DNA of 64,000 nt. Origin: Turritopsis dohrnii. Taxonomy: Eukaryota > Cnidaria > Hydrozoa > Anthoathecata > Oceaniidae. The position numbers and the translations under genes are program-made. Positions 1 through 9,995 of the stretch are shown piece after piece (position 1 is the stretch's first letter; every line of letters begins with the position of its first letter). The stretch lies in the NCBI GenBank assembly GCA_027922465.2, contig BQMF02000101.1:682001-746000 (forward strand), read 5' to 3'. Under the pieces are notes generated by a model. That model saw only the letters and a program-made list of their open reading frames with translations, did no database searches and was not told the origin of the DNA.

Positions 1-201
1 CTCGTCATCACTATCTGATGATCTGCGAATGGCTTGTGACAACCCTGGTTTGCGTAATGGTCGTTCCGCGACTAGCCTGAACCTGCTCACATCCCGCGTG
101 ATTTTCTTTTTCCCACGCGATGCGGTTACCATTGATCCCTTTTTCGTTGCTACGATGTACGGTGACGGATCGTAAAAAGGTTTGGTCGTGGTCTTTTCCT
201 G

Positions 202-1911
202 CTATACGATTACGGTATCCCCTAATTTAATCGAACTTTCCTTGGCGTGACGACGCAAATCATTATACCGTTTCATGGCAGTTTTCTTTTCCCTTTCAAA
301 TTGACGAACGTCTTTTGTGGCATATTCCTTGTTGTCCATCACTGGTATTTGCGTGTGTAAGGGCCGGTTAAACAGCATTTCAGCTGGAGATTTGTTGGTA
401 CTGCTATGCGGTGTAGCGCGGTAATGTAGCAGATATTTATGTACTACTGCCGTATGAGCTACCTTGCGCAACATGCGCATTAAATTTTCTAATAGGCCAT
501 TGCTACAAGGATGCTCCGACTCCACTTTCTGATGAAAGAACCCTCGTTTTTTTGCATACGTTTCCATGGCATGGCTATTAAATGGCGGTCCATTGTCACT
601 CATAATTCTGTCTGGTATGCCATGTGTCCCCAAGATTCGATCCAGCATTGGCAAAACTGTGTCTGCACTGGTGGACTCTACTATTTCGACTTCAGGAAAA
701 CGAGAAAAATAGTCAATGACCAGAAAAAAATAATACCGCCCACCAATAGGACCTTTAAAATCCATTGCCAGGTGCTGCCATGGTCGATCTGGCAACTCCG
801 TGGGCATGGTCGGCTCTGCTGCGTTGCTTGGTGTGGCGGCTAAACATGGTAAACAGCTTTTAGCATGGCGCTCGATCGCGTCATCCATTTTCGGGAACCA
901 TACTCTGCTGCGTAAGTACCTCTTTACTTTCGTTACCCCTTGATGTCCAAGATGCCCAAGTTCAACAACGTCTTCTTGGAGTGACTCCGGTATGACGATA
1001 CGATCTCCGCGTAAAATTACTTGCTTCACCACCGATAGTTCGGGAAACACTCTACGGTACGGGGACAACTCTGCACATGGTGGAATGTGTTTCAGCTTGG
1101 TGAGTGTCTCATCTGCATTGGTGGCGTTTTGTATCATAGATAAAGTAATAGCGTCAGGGAGATTTCCATCTACCACTGAGTTCACATATATCTCGGTGTC
1201 GTCCTCCGCTATAGAAATGTCAGTGAGTGGCAATGGGTGTCTGCTATTAAAGTCAGCTGGGTTTTTACTTCCGGAACGGTATTGCAGCGTAAAAACAAAC
1301 CCCTGCAGCCTGACTTTATGCCTTTCCACGCGGGGTGGGGCCAGTTTCTTGGGGTTGTTGCATAATGTTGTTAGCAGTTGATGGTCAGTGACAGCTACAA
1401 ACGGAAATCCGTACAGGTACATTCGGTGATGCGTGATTCCGTAGTATAGGGCCAAACTTTCTCCTTCGATCTGTGAGTACCGCTGCTCAGCTTTCGTCTG
1501 CGCTCGACTGGCATAGCTAACTGGTCGCCAATATCCGGTATCAGGTTCCTTCTGGTACAAAGTCGCTGCGAGATCTTCGGGGTCGCGATCCACCACTAGT
1601 TCTGTCTCCCGATCCTGGGACCAATGCGCCATAACTTTGTCACTTGTGAGAGCTGCTTTAAGTGTCTGCACTGCTCTCTCGCATTCGTCCGTCCACTCAA
1701 ATTTGGCATCTTTTCTTAGCATTGCTCTCAGTGGGGCGGTTACATCGCTGTACGTTTGTTGTGTGTCAAATAAAAATACCTGGTTGTATTGGCACATCTG
1801 TAAAAACGACTTTACTTCCGCGGCGGATTTTGGGGTAACTTTGTTGTGAATGGCTTCCACTTTCTGTGGATCCGGTTTAATACCTTCCTTGTCAAAATGA
1901 ACCCGAACCAA
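202..1911 (-). pseudogene. pol: Gypsy pol fragment: RNase H and integrase (copy A)
   Basis: The 569-codon open frame is identical to the one at 4347-6056. In order it encodes the end of the reverse transcriptase, an RNase H domain, a zinc-binding HHCC region (HLGHQG then CLPCL) and the integrase core with MDFKGP, SDNGPP and the LLEN glutamate. It ends at an in-frame amber codon, beyond which the same frame stays open toward the window start. It is joined to the upstream reverse transcriptase frame only by a frameshift near 1912, so no continuous polyprotein is possible here. Confidence 0.85.
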
Positions 1912-2423
1912 GCGACTTTGGGCAGATTAAACTGACATTTGGTCGGGCTCAATGTCACTCCCAGTGTGGTTAACCGTTCAAACAACTTCCGAAGATTAAT
2001 GTTGTGTTCTTCCTGCGTTTTGCCATACACCATCACGTCATCTTGGATCTGGATTACCCCCGGAACTCCATGAAGTCTGCGCCTGAATTTTTCGTGGAAT
2101 TCCTGGCTCGCTGGACCAGCTCCCATGACTAACCGTTTGAAATGGAACAACCCTTCGTGGGTGTAAAACGTGGTGAGCGCCCGAGATTTTCCCCTAACAC
2201 CATCTGGTGAAAAGCGTAGGTGAGGTCGATTTTGCTGAATACTGTTGCTCCATTTAATTGGTGACGAAGTTCTTGTCGGACTTATAGTCATATTGGCGTG
2301 TCGCATGTCCACGTTCATTCTTATCTTTCCAGCTTCCTTTTTCTCGGTAATAACTACGTTCGAAATCCACTGGTGCGCAACTGACGAATCCAGTGGACCT
2401 TCAATAACGTCTTGTTCTTTCAA
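1812..2423 (-). pseudogene. pol: Gypsy pol fragment: reverse transcriptase (copy A)
   Basis: A 203-codon frame holds much of the reverse transcriptase, including the catalytic IQDD (YxDD-type) motif and the THEGLFHFKRL palm segment. Within it, about 2230-2285 read correctly only in another frame, so two further shifts lie inside the domain. Both ends are shifted relative to the neighbouring protease and RNase H frames. The same breaks occur in the second copy. Confidence 0.8.
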
Positions 2424-2854
2424 ATATCGTAAGTGTTCTGATAAACGTTTTTGGTATCCGTTTTTGGGACCCGTCTTTCCTTCTGGACAACCGGGATGAC
2501 GCTCAGATCAATATTGAATTCAACTGGATCGCCAGTAAATCTCCCGATTCCCTGGAATAATGCCTCGTTCTCCTGGACTAGCTGATCCACGTATTCCTTG
2601 CTGTTCTCTGAAAACGTACCATTTTCATTGACCGTGCATACCACTTTTCCATTGGGGTCGATGTGTAAAATCCCCAATGCCTTGGCAGCATCTGCTCCCA
2701 ACAACACCTCAACTTTATGTCCTTTGACGACATAGACCCACTGGTCTAACGAATTTCCACTCATGGTGGTAATCTGCACGAGAGCTCTACCTACCACTTC
2801 GATCTGAGCGTCCATCCCATATGGTCGCAGTTGGACTGATAATGATAAAAACAA
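2420..2854 (-). pseudogene. Gypsy protease/RT linker fragment (copy A), fused to Helitron DNA
   Basis: The frame matches the C-terminal 139 residues or so of the 271-codon frame at 6565-7380 (aspartic protease C-terminal part plus linker to reverse transcriptase). The first few codons, from 2838 upward, come from the inserted Helitron sequence, so the predicted start is artificial. The protease active-site DSG is not included. Confidence 0.75.
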
Positions 2855-3050
2855 AACGTTATTCCTATTGGTTCATCAGCCAAAAAAATTCACGTTCGAT
2901 TGGGGTTGCAATGTATTTGCTTCGAACTCACGTCGCACACAAAAAAAGAAATAATTTCGCTCACAACTTAATCTACCATTTTGCGTGACTTACAAACAAA
3001 CAAACAAACAAACAAACAGACAGACAGAGAATCGGCTATTAATATATAGA
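2838..3050 (-). mobile_element. Helitron 5'-end fragment
   Basis: Read on the minus strand, it starts at 3050 with TCTATATATTAATAGCC, followed by a CTGT/TTGT microsatellite and the TAAGTCACGCAAAATGGTAG segment. This is the 5' part of the larger Helitron repeat tandemly arrayed at 53259-61648. The base before the minus-strand TC is A, the usual Helitron context. The 3' part is missing and the sequence passes directly into Gypsy DNA at 2837. Confidence 0.85.
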
Positions 3051-3219
3051 TATTCAAACAGCAAACAGCGATGTGATACTAGTTGACGTCAACCCACACA
3101 ATTTTGCAGAACCTTGATTTTTCTAATTAAGTAAAGTTTCTTATGAAAATGTTAACACTGAATGTGATCTTGATGTGGTCCGTGATGCACGAACGTAAAA
3201 CAATAAGCACAGATGGAGT

Positions 3220-3456
3220 TTAATCAGAGAAATCAGAGAACAATCCCTTACCATAAATAGCAGACACAGTATCACATCCTGAAAAGGCATGTATGAATAA
3301 CAGGTGTTCTTTGATTACTTTCAGATCTTCCTTTTCTGCCGATATTGTTCTCACACTCCACCCTTTCTGTGATCTTTCCGGATAGAAAATTATATCGGAG
3401 ATTAATGCATTCCATTTCTAAAGCAGCATGATTGCAATATCGGTATCTTCGGCAAC
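3220..3456 (-). pseudogene. Fragment of a GCDT-motif transposon-associated protein
   Basis: One minus-strand frame reads VAEDTDIAIMLL, then an in-frame amber codon, then about 64 more residues ending with IHAFSGCDTVSAIYGKG. The EDTDI and FSGCDT motifs are typical of a large, uncharacterised, often repeated protein family in invertebrates (recognised from memory, not searched). The fragment is cut off at 3459 by the end of the CCCAGCGGGC element. Function unknown. Confidence 0.55.
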
Positions 3457-3725
3457 TACCCAGCGGGCACAACACGTCTTTGAGACGTCTCAATTTAATC
3501 GTAAAATGGTCATTTGGTTTTGAGATCATTTTGCGACGTCGTAGGGACGTCTGAAAATGGGACGTCGCAATTGGGATCCTTTTACGATCAATTTGGGATT
3601 AATGCAGGACTGCTGGCATTAATAGCAGTATATATAAACTGAAGCTTGTTTAAATATAATCCTGTTTAAATATTTTTGATAAATAAAACAAAATAAGATA
3701 AAAATTTTAAAATTTCATTCTGCAG

Positions 3726-3894
3726 TGATGTGTCTATACCTTACGGGGGAACTAGTCGGGGGATAGTAAAACACACGTTTTATATCAACACTAAGGTTAT
3801 CTTCTCAACCGCCTGTAGATCACGTCTATCCTCTCGGTTAGTCACTTCGATACTCTCCCTTGACTCGGTGACCCAGTCTGTTTACATCGCATCA
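3726..3894 (-). repeat. 3' LTR of Gypsy copy B
   Basis: 169 bp bounded by TGATG and CATCA. It differs from the other LTR at the base in CAGTCTG (CAGTGTG in the 5' LTR). Confidence 0.92.
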
Positions 3895-4111
3895 CCTCTC
3901 TCCTTGTCGAACTTGGTGTTGTAGTGTCCCATGTATTTCGGCGGCTGTCTCTGGCGACGCGGATATCTGGCGGTCTATCCTCACGGATTTCTATGTTCTC
4001 CCCTGGAATGGCTAGTTGACCCGCTAGTGCGTCATGCCTCGCCTCCTCTTCGGTTTTTTCTCCTTCATCTGCGTACGGCACCGTACCATCACTGTCTGCT
4101 TCATTAGTCAT
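3842..4111 (-). CDS. Small acidic ORF at the 3' end of Gypsy copy B
   Basis: An 89-codon frame begins with an ATG that overlaps the TAA ending the readthrough extension of pol (ATGACTAA), a layout that permits termination-reinitiation. The first half is acidic (DEGEKTEEEARHD). It reads through the polypurine tract into the LTR. I recognise no domain and it may not be translated; the alternative is the out-of-frame end of pol. Confidence 0.3.
   Translation of the reverse strand: MTNEADSDGTVPYADEGEKTEEEARHDALAGQLAIPGENIEIREDRPPDIRVARDSRRNTWDTTTPSSTRREVMRCKQTGSPSQGRVSK
3895..3905 (-). promoter_or_regulatory. Polypurine tract of Gypsy copy B
   Basis: The minus strand reads AAGGAGAGAGG immediately before the 3' LTR, the position and composition of the plus-strand primer of LTR retrotransposons. 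Confidence 0.75.
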
Positions 4112-4346
4112 CTCTCCTCCCTATATGACGAAACAACGTGTTATACTCGTCATCACTATCTGATGATCTGCGAATGGCTTGTGACAACCCTGGTTTGCGT
4201 AATGGTCGTTCCGCGACTAGCCTGAACCTGCTCACATCCCGCGTGATTTTCTTTTTCCCACGCGATGCGGTTACCATTGATCCCTTTTTCGTTGCTACGA
4301 TGTACGGTGACGGATCGTAAAAAGGTTTGGTCGTGGTCTTTTCCTG

Positions 4347-6056
4347 CTATACGATTACGGTATCCCCTAATTTAATCGAACTTTCCTTGGCGTGACGACG
4401 CAAATCATTATACCGTTTCATGGCAGTTTTCTTTTCCCTTTCAAATTGACGAACGTCTTTTGTGGCATATTCCTTGTTGTCCATCACTGGTATTTGCGTG
4501 TGTAAGGGCCGGTTAAACAGCATTTCAGCTGGAGATTTGTTGGTACTGCTATGCGGTGTAGCGCGGTAATGTAGCAGATATTTATGTACTACTGCCGTAT
4601 GAGCTACCTTGCGCAACATGCGCATTAAATTTTCTAATAGGCCATTGCTACAAGGATGCTCCGACTCCACTTTCTGATGAAAGAACCCTCGTTTTTTTGC
4701 ATACGTTTCCATGGCATGGCTATTAAATGGCGGTCCATTGTCACTCATAATTCTGTCTGGTATGCCATGTGTCCCCAAGATTCGATCCAGCATTGGCAAA
4801 ACTGTGTCTGCACTGGTGGACTCTACTATTTCGACTTCAGGAAAACGAGAAAAATAGTCAATGACCAGAAAAAAATAATACCGCCCACCAATAGGACCTT
4901 TAAAATCCATTGCCAGGTGCTGCCATGGTCGATCTGGCAACTCCGTGGGCATGGTCGGCTCTGCTGCGTTGCTTGGTGTGGCGGCTAAACATGGTAAACA
5001 GCTTTTAGCATGGCGCTCGATCGCGTCATCCATTTTCGGGAACCATACTCTGCTGCGTAAGTACCTCTTTACTTTCGTTACCCCTTGATGTCCAAGATGC
5101 CCAAGTTCAACAACGTCTTCTTGGAGTGACTCCGGTATGACGATACGATCTCCGCGTAAAATTACTTGCTTCACCACCGATAGTTCGGGAAACACTCTAC
5201 GGTACGGGGACAACTCTGCACATGGTGGAATGTGTTTCAGCTTGGTGAGTGTCTCATCTGCATTGGTGGCGTTTTGTATCATAGATAAAGTAATAGCGTC
5301 AGGGAGATTTCCATCTACCACTGAGTTCACATATATCTCGGTGTCGTCCTCCGCTATAGAAATGTCAGTGAGTGGCAATGGGTGTCTGCTATTAAAGTCA
5401 GCTGGGTTTTTACTTCCGGAACGGTATTGCAGCGTAAAAACAAACCCCTGCAGCCTGACTTTATGCCTTTCCACGCGGGGTGGGGCCAGTTTCTTGGGGT
5501 TGTTGCATAATGTTGTTAGCAGTTGATGGTCAGTGACAGCTACAAACGGAAATCCGTACAGGTACATTCGGTGATGCGTGATTCCGTAGTATAGGGCCAA
5601 ACTTTCTCCTTCGATCTGTGAGTACCGCTGCTCAGCTTTCGTCTGCGCTCGACTGGCATAGCTAACTGGTCGCCAATATCCGGTATCAGGTTCCTTCTGG
5701 TACAAAGTCGCTGCGAGATCTTCGGGGTCGCGATCCACCACTAGTTCTGTCTCCCGATCCTGGGACCAATGCGCCATAACTTTGTCACTTGTGAGAGCTG
5801 CTTTAAGTGTCTGCACTGCTCTCTCGCATTCGTCCGTCCACTCAAATTTGGCATCTTTTCTTAGCATTGCTCTCAGTGGGGCGGTTACATCGCTGTACGT
5901 TTGTTGTGTGTCAAATAAAAATACCTGGTTGTATTGGCACATCTGTAAAAACGACTTTACTTCCGCGGCGGATTTTGGGGTAACTTTGTTGTGAATGGCT
6001 TCCACTTTCTGTGGATCCGGTTTAATACCTTCCTTGTCAAAATGAACCCGAACCAA
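4347..6056 (-). pseudogene. pol: Gypsy pol: RNase H and integrase (copy B)
   Basis: 569 codons. In order: reverse transcriptase thumb/connection, RNase H (around residues 100-220), the integrase HHCC zinc-binding region (around residues 315-360, HLGHQG to CLPCL) and the core with MDFKGP, SDNGPP and LLEN, giving the D, D and E catalytic residues. RNase H would degrade the RNA template and integrase would insert the cDNA. The frame is out of register with the upstream reverse transcriptase near 6057. It stops at an amber codon (4347-4349), but the same frame then stays open for another 80 codons to TAA at 4104-4106, so the amber probably truncates the integrase C-terminus. The predicted start is only where this frame opens. 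Confidence 0.88.
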
Positions 6057-6568
6057 GCGACTTTGGGCAGATTAAACTGACATTTGGTCGGGCTCAATGT
6101 CACTCCCAGTGTGGTTAACCGTTCAAACAACTTCCGAAGATTAATGTTGTGTTCTTCCTGCGTTTTGCCATACACCATCACGTCATCTTGGATCTGGATT
6201 ACCCCCGGAACTCCATGAAGTCTGCGCCTGAATTTTTCGTGGAATTCCTGGCTCGCTGGACCAGCTCCCATGACTAACCGTTTGAAATGGAACAACCCTT
6301 CGTGGGTGTAAAACGTGGTGAGCGCCCGAGATTTTCCCCTAACACCATCTGGTGAAAAGCGTAGGTGAGGTCGATTTTGCTGAATACTGTTGCTCCATTT
6401 AATTGGTGACGAAGTTCTTGTCGGACTTATAGTCATATTGGCGTGTCGCATGTCCACGTTCATTCTTATCTTTCCAGCTTCCTTTTTCTCGGTAATAACT
6501 ACGTTCGAAATCCACTGGTGCGCAACTGACGAATCCAGTGGACCTTCAATAACGTCTTGTTCTTTCAA
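5957..6568 (-). pseudogene. pol: Gypsy pol: reverse transcriptase (copy B)
   Basis: 203 codons with the palm-domain features of a Ty3/Gypsy reverse transcriptase: the THEGLFHFKRL segment and an IQDD catalytic box in which the first position of YxDD is isoleucine. Between about 6375 and 6430 the expected residues appear in a different frame, so two compensating shifts lie inside the domain. Shifts also separate it from the protease frame (near the AAAAA run around 6600) and from RNase H (near 6057). These breaks recur at the same places in copy A, so they predate the separation of the two copies unless they are assembly artefacts. Confidence 0.85.
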
Positions 6569-7380
6569 ATATCGTAAGTGTTCTGATAAACGTTTTTGGT
6601 ATCCGTTTTTGGGACCCGTCTTTCCTTCTGGACAACCGGGATGACGCTCAGATCAATATTGAATTCAACTGGATCGCCAGTAAATCTCCCGATTCCCTGG
6701 AATAATGCCTCGTTCTCTTGGACTAGCTGATCCACGTATTCCTTGCTGTTCTCTGAAAACGTACCATTTTCATTGACCGTGCATACCACTTTTCCATTGG
6801 GGTCGATGTGTAAAATCCCCAATGCCTTGGCAGCATCTGCTCCCAACAACACCTCAACTTTATGTCCTTTGACGACATAGACCCACTGGTCTAACGAATT
6901 TCCACTCATGGTGGTAATCTGCACGAGAGCTCTACCTACCACTTCGATCTGAGCGTCCATCCCATATGGTCGCAGTTGGACTTTGGTCTTCCGCAGGGTG
7001 CTCTTTTTCTGCACTTTCCGGAACGTCTTTTCCGGCAATAAGACCTTCCGACACCCTGAATCTACCCGAATGTCAATCTTTTGCCCATTAATCATAACAG
7101 ACACTATTTCATCATCTGGAGAATCGGATGACAGCTTGTTGACTGCTACAACACGACCGGTGAAATCCTCTTCGCTGCTGTCTGTTGCCTCCTCTCCTGA
7201 ATCCGACATTTGCCTCACCTTTCCGGGGCACACCTTCGACTGGGCGAAATGTCCTTTCCGTTTGCACGCTTTGCATATTTTTCCCTTCGCAGGGCACTTC
7301 CCTCGATAGTGTCCGTCCTTCTTTTCGTAACCACAAAAATCGCATAAACTATTCGACATTGGCTGTACTTTCTTTTGCAT
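6565..7380 (-). CDS. Gypsy zinc knuckles, aspartic protease and RT linker (copy B)
   Basis: 271 codons. Residues about 13-52 carry cysteine/histidine zinc-knuckle motifs (CDFC..., then CKACKRKGHFAQSKVC), the nucleic-acid-binding part of Gag. Around residue 105 is the aspartic protease active site VDSG, followed by LGADAAKALGI (the flap/C-terminal part). The end is the linker to reverse transcriptase, where the frame is lost near 6600. The frame is open upstream of the listed start, so the methionine is not a trustworthy initiation site; it would be reached from gag by a frame change near 7420. Confidence 0.82.
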   Translation of the reverse strand: MQKKVQPMSNSLCDFCGYEKKDGHYRGKCPAKGKICKACKRKGHFAQSKVCPGKVRQMSDSGEEATDSSEEDFTGRVVAVNKLSSDSPDDEIVSVMINGQKIDIRVDSGCRKVLLPEKTFRKVQKKSTLRKTKVQLRPYGMDAQIEVVGRALVQITTMSGNSLDQWVYVVKGHKVEVLLGADAAKALGILHIDPNGKVVCTVNENGTFSENSKEYVDQLVQENEALFQGIGRFTGDPVEFNIDLSVIPVVQKERRVPKTDTKNVYQNTYDI

Positions 7381-7853
7381 ATTGCCGTGTGTTGGTTTCT
7401 TTCGAGTCTGCCAGTATTGTATTTTGCTGCCTGGGCGTCGCTGGATTCCATGGCTAAACCAGCTTGAACAAAATCTCCGTAAGTCGGACTTTCTGACAAC
7501 GCCTCCTTCCGTACTTTGTTGTTTTCAGTCTGTATGGCCATAGCATCACGAGCAGCTCTTTCGGCTGTGTACTCTTCAAATTTACATCTTTTAGCCTGCT
7601 CCATGACCTTTGGGTACCAAGTGGTAAACGATTGCTTCCCCTGGGGAAACTCACAAAACAGTTTATATACCTGGTATATTTCGTTGACTTGCGACGCAAT
7701 TGCGTCTTTGATCTTTTTGACCGCATTCTCAGATGTGTCCTGATCCGTTACCCGCCCTTCATGTTCAAAGAGCGTAACCATCTCGTCTCCTCCCCAGATT
7801 TGCAGGAAAGACTTCTTCTTATCGTCATCTTTAACATCCGCAGTAGTAAACAC
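7215..7853 (-). CDS. gag: Gypsy Gag (copy B)
   Basis: The first substantial frame after the 5' LTR, starting about 395 bases inside it. Roughly the first 140 residues look like a Gag capsid-type region: charged, helical, with WGGDEMVTLFEHEG near residue 20 and TWYPKVMEQAKRCKF in the middle. After about residue 145 the reading is nonsense, because the zinc knuckles continue in the frame at 6565-7380. The frame change lies near 7420-7430; whether it is programmed frameshifting or a mutation cannot be decided here. Confidence 0.75.
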   Translation of the reverse strand: MFTTADVKDDDKKKSFLQIWGGDEMVTLFEHEGRVTDQDTSENAVKKIKDAIASQVNEIYQVYKLFCEFPQGKQSFTTWYPKVMEQAKRCKFEEYTAERAARDAMAIQTENNKVRKEALSESPTYGDFVQAGLAMESSDAQAAKYNTGRLERNQHTAICKRKYSQCRIVYAIFVVTKRRTDTIEGSALRREKYAKRANGKDISPSRRCAPER

Positions 7854-8229
7854 TAATTTCGCTCTTTTTATATATTTGTCCTGGATCTTTCCCCTTCTTA
7901 AACGGCTCTAACGCGGTATATACGCCTTCCGCCATCCCGTTCGTAGTTCGCGGTCTGTAAATTTTCGTCGAATGTTCCAGAAAACTAACGTTTGGATCAG
8001 CAAGTCCAAATGTTGCCGGATGTGTAACTCGACGGAACCATATTTGTAAGGAACGGTGTACTTTACGGAACCAATATGAAATCGACGGAACGGAATGTTC
8101 TCTGTGACGATGTACTTTGCGGAACAAGAACTTTCGAGAAGTAAACACACAATCCACACACGTGAATCTTGAAACGAAGTAATGCTGTTCGAACCTTCCC
8201 CACGTCCTCCGGCAAGATACACAAGTCGT

Positions 8230-8245
8230 ATTATACTCGTTGCCA
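8230..8245 (-). promoter_or_regulatory. Candidate tRNA primer-binding site of Gypsy copy B
   Basis: On the minus strand, two bases after the 5' LTR, the sequence is TGGCAACGAGTATAAT. It begins with TGG, as expected for pairing with a tRNA CCA end. I cannot assign the tRNA. Confidence 0.45.
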
Positions 8246-8247
8246 GT

Positions 8248-8416
8248 TGATGTGTCTATACCTTACGGGGGAACTAGTCGGGGGATAGTAAAACACACGT
8301 TTTATATCAACACTAAGGTTATCTTCTCAACCGCCTGTAGATCACGTCTATCCTCTCGGTTAGTCACTTCGATACTCTCCCTTGACTCGGTGACCCAGTG
8401 TGTTTACATCGCATCA
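8248..8416 (-). repeat. 5' LTR of Gypsy copy B
   Basis: 169 bp with the same TGATG...CATCA ends as 3726-3894 and one visible mismatch. The target duplication TGCAG follows at 8417-8421. Confidence 0.92.
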
Positions 8417-8421
8417 TGCAG

Positions 8422-8860
8422 TCAATAAACAGTATAAATCGAGTAATACTAACATGCTTATATAGAATTTACATTCGTATCGAATTCTGTTTATTGGTCG
8501 TGTGAGGGATGATTTTACGACGTTTTTGGGACGTCTTTACACAGATTAATTAACGACCTTCGAAACAATTATTAATTTAGGATCATTTTGCGACGTCGTA
8601 GAGACGTCTGAAAATGGGACGTCGCAATTGGGATCCTTTTACGATCAATTTGGGACCTGATAAAAATTTTCAAATTTCATTCTGCAGTCAAACAGTATAA
8701 ATCGAGTAATATTAATACGCTTATATAGAATTTACATTCGTATCGAATTCTTTTTCTTGGTCTTGTGAGGGATGCTTTCACGACGTTTTTGGGACGTCTC
8801 TATACAGATTAAATAACGACCTTCGAAAGAATTATAAATTTTCAAAAGCGATTAGTCAAC
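8422..8860. repeat. Internal duplication in the CCCAGCGGGC element, with an unoccupied Gypsy target
   Basis: The blocks TCAATAAACAGTATAAATCG (8422 on) and TCAAACAGTATAAATCGAG (about 8687 on) head two similar units. The second is preceded by the same AAATTTCATTCTGCAG that precedes the Gypsy LTR at 3726, but has no insertion. It is therefore a paralogous empty site for the TGCAG target. The shared remainder includes TAGAATTTACATTCGTATCG and several GACGTC palindromes. Confidence 0.7.
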
Positions 8861-9120
8861 AAAGATTCATCGAATATCTTTTACTACAGTTGTATTTAAA
8901 GTTGATTTAGAGAATTTAAAATAGACCAATCACAAATACGTAAGACAAAGAGAAATTCCCGGGTTATAAAATTCACGTGTGATATAGAAAGTTTCAAAAG
9001 CAAAGACTTTCTTGTAAGAAAAGGTTAATACTGTTAATAATGACACATGTAACATAAGTTTCGATAAAGGAAGTTTAGAATTAATTAAACATGGCGTTTT
9101 GTCAAAGGTAAAATGGCAAA

Positions 9121-9388
9121 ATGGAAATGGAAAAATACCATGAAAAGATACGATCCTGTTCGATGAAAATAATGGTGAGTTTCTGTTTTCTGAATCCACT
9201 CGGTGGGTATAATTATACATATTTATACATTCTTGTTGAACTTAGTTTCAGCATTCCAGCATCAGAAAAGCACTGTAGATGACATAAAAAAACTTCCGTT
9301 GATGCTCAAAGATCTCCTGATCGATAATGAGGTTAGCGAAATTTCAAAAAGGCTAGCCGAAGGGAGTTTTAAATGTGGAAATATATGA
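9121..9388 (+). CDS. Possible small two-exon ORF inside the CCCAGCGGGC element
   Basis: ATG at 9121 opens an 18-codon exon ending at a good donor (GTGAGT at 9175). An acceptor at 9258-9259 would join it in frame to 9260-9388, which encodes a charged 42-residue helical-looking segment (DDIKKLPLMLKDLLIDNEV) before TGA. A stronger acceptor 8 bases upstream would be out of frame. No family recognised; it could be a captured exon or chance. Confidence 0.25.
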
Positions 9389-9559
9389 TTCAAAAATTTT
9401 ATAACTTGATGACAAATTAGCTAGTATATGTTGAACTGTAAATTATTGCGTTGTAAACTTTTAAAAAGAATTAAAAAGGAGACATCTATTGAACTTGTAT
9501 GTTTTGTTGTTTTGATGATCCCAACACAGATGGACTATGATCCCAGAAAAAGGAGGTTG

Positions 9560-9995
9560 TTAATTGGACGTCTCTACGATGTCGTTACGGTCAGAGATTG
9601 AAGTTGTTGCGATATCCTGTCGTCGAGACGTCTCAGTGAAGATGTGATTGGGACGTCTTTTGAGATTCCCACTTCACGACTATTTCGCGGGGTCTCAGGG
9701 ACGTCTTGGAAAGACGTCTCTATGACGTCTCTACGATGTAAATTTCATACTCCTGCGACGCATATCGTATATCGAAAAGGCAAGAGACCCTGGGTTCGAT
9801 GTTGGACGTCTTAGGGACGTCTCTATGACGTCTTTACGACGTCTCTACGACGTAAATTTCATACTCGTTGGGATGTCATCGGGACGTCTCAGTGAAGATG
9901 TAATTAGGACGTCTTTTGAGATTCCCACTTCGCGACCATTTCGCGACGTCTTAGGGACGTCTTTACGACGTCTTTAGGACGTCTTTTCGACGTCT
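9560..9995. repeat. Dense GACGTC palindrome array
   Basis: Many copies of GACGTC, usually within GGGACGTCT or CTACGACGT contexts, fill the last 430 bases of the CCCAGCGGGC element. A smaller cluster lies at the other end (3470-3580). The palindromic subterminal layout would suit transposase binding or cruciform formation, but neither can be shown here. Confidence 0.7.

Larger units (their letters stand above)
1..2837 (-). mobile_element. Ty3/Gypsy retrotransposon, truncated copy A
   Basis: This stretch is nearly base-for-base the same as 4146-6982 (constant offset 4145); I noticed one substitution near 2577. It covers the pol region from the integrase tail through RNase H and reverse transcriptase to the end of the protease. 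The 3' side runs off the window start. The 5' side stops at 2837, where the sequence switches to a Helitron end, so gag, the zinc knuckles, the protease active site and the 5' LTR are missing. It carries the same frame breaks as the complete copy, so it is a defective relic. An assembly duplication cannot be excluded from sequence alone. Confidence 0.9.
3726..8416 (-). mobile_element. Complete Ty3/Gypsy LTR retrotransposon, copy B
   Basis: Two 169-bp LTRs (3726-3894 and 8248-8416) begin TGATG, end CATCA and differ at one base I can see. TGCAG occurs just outside both LTRs (3721-3725 and 8417-8421), a perfect 5-bp target duplication. Coding is on the minus strand in the order gag, zinc knuckles, protease, reverse transcriptase, RNase H, integrase, which is the Ty3/Gypsy order. 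At 4.69 kb it is compact for the group. Despite near-identical LTRs, its coding frames are broken at several points. Confidence 0.93.

Noticed and set aside
511..1849. Several plus-strand open frames of 70-129 codons, duplicated at 4656-5994
   Set aside because: They are antisense shadows of the Gypsy pol genes; no domain, and they recur only because the element is duplicated.
9560..9995. Regularly repeated short palindromes resembling a CRISPR array
   Set aside because: Spacing and flanks are irregular, there are no unique spacers or cas genes, and the DNA is eukaryotic.
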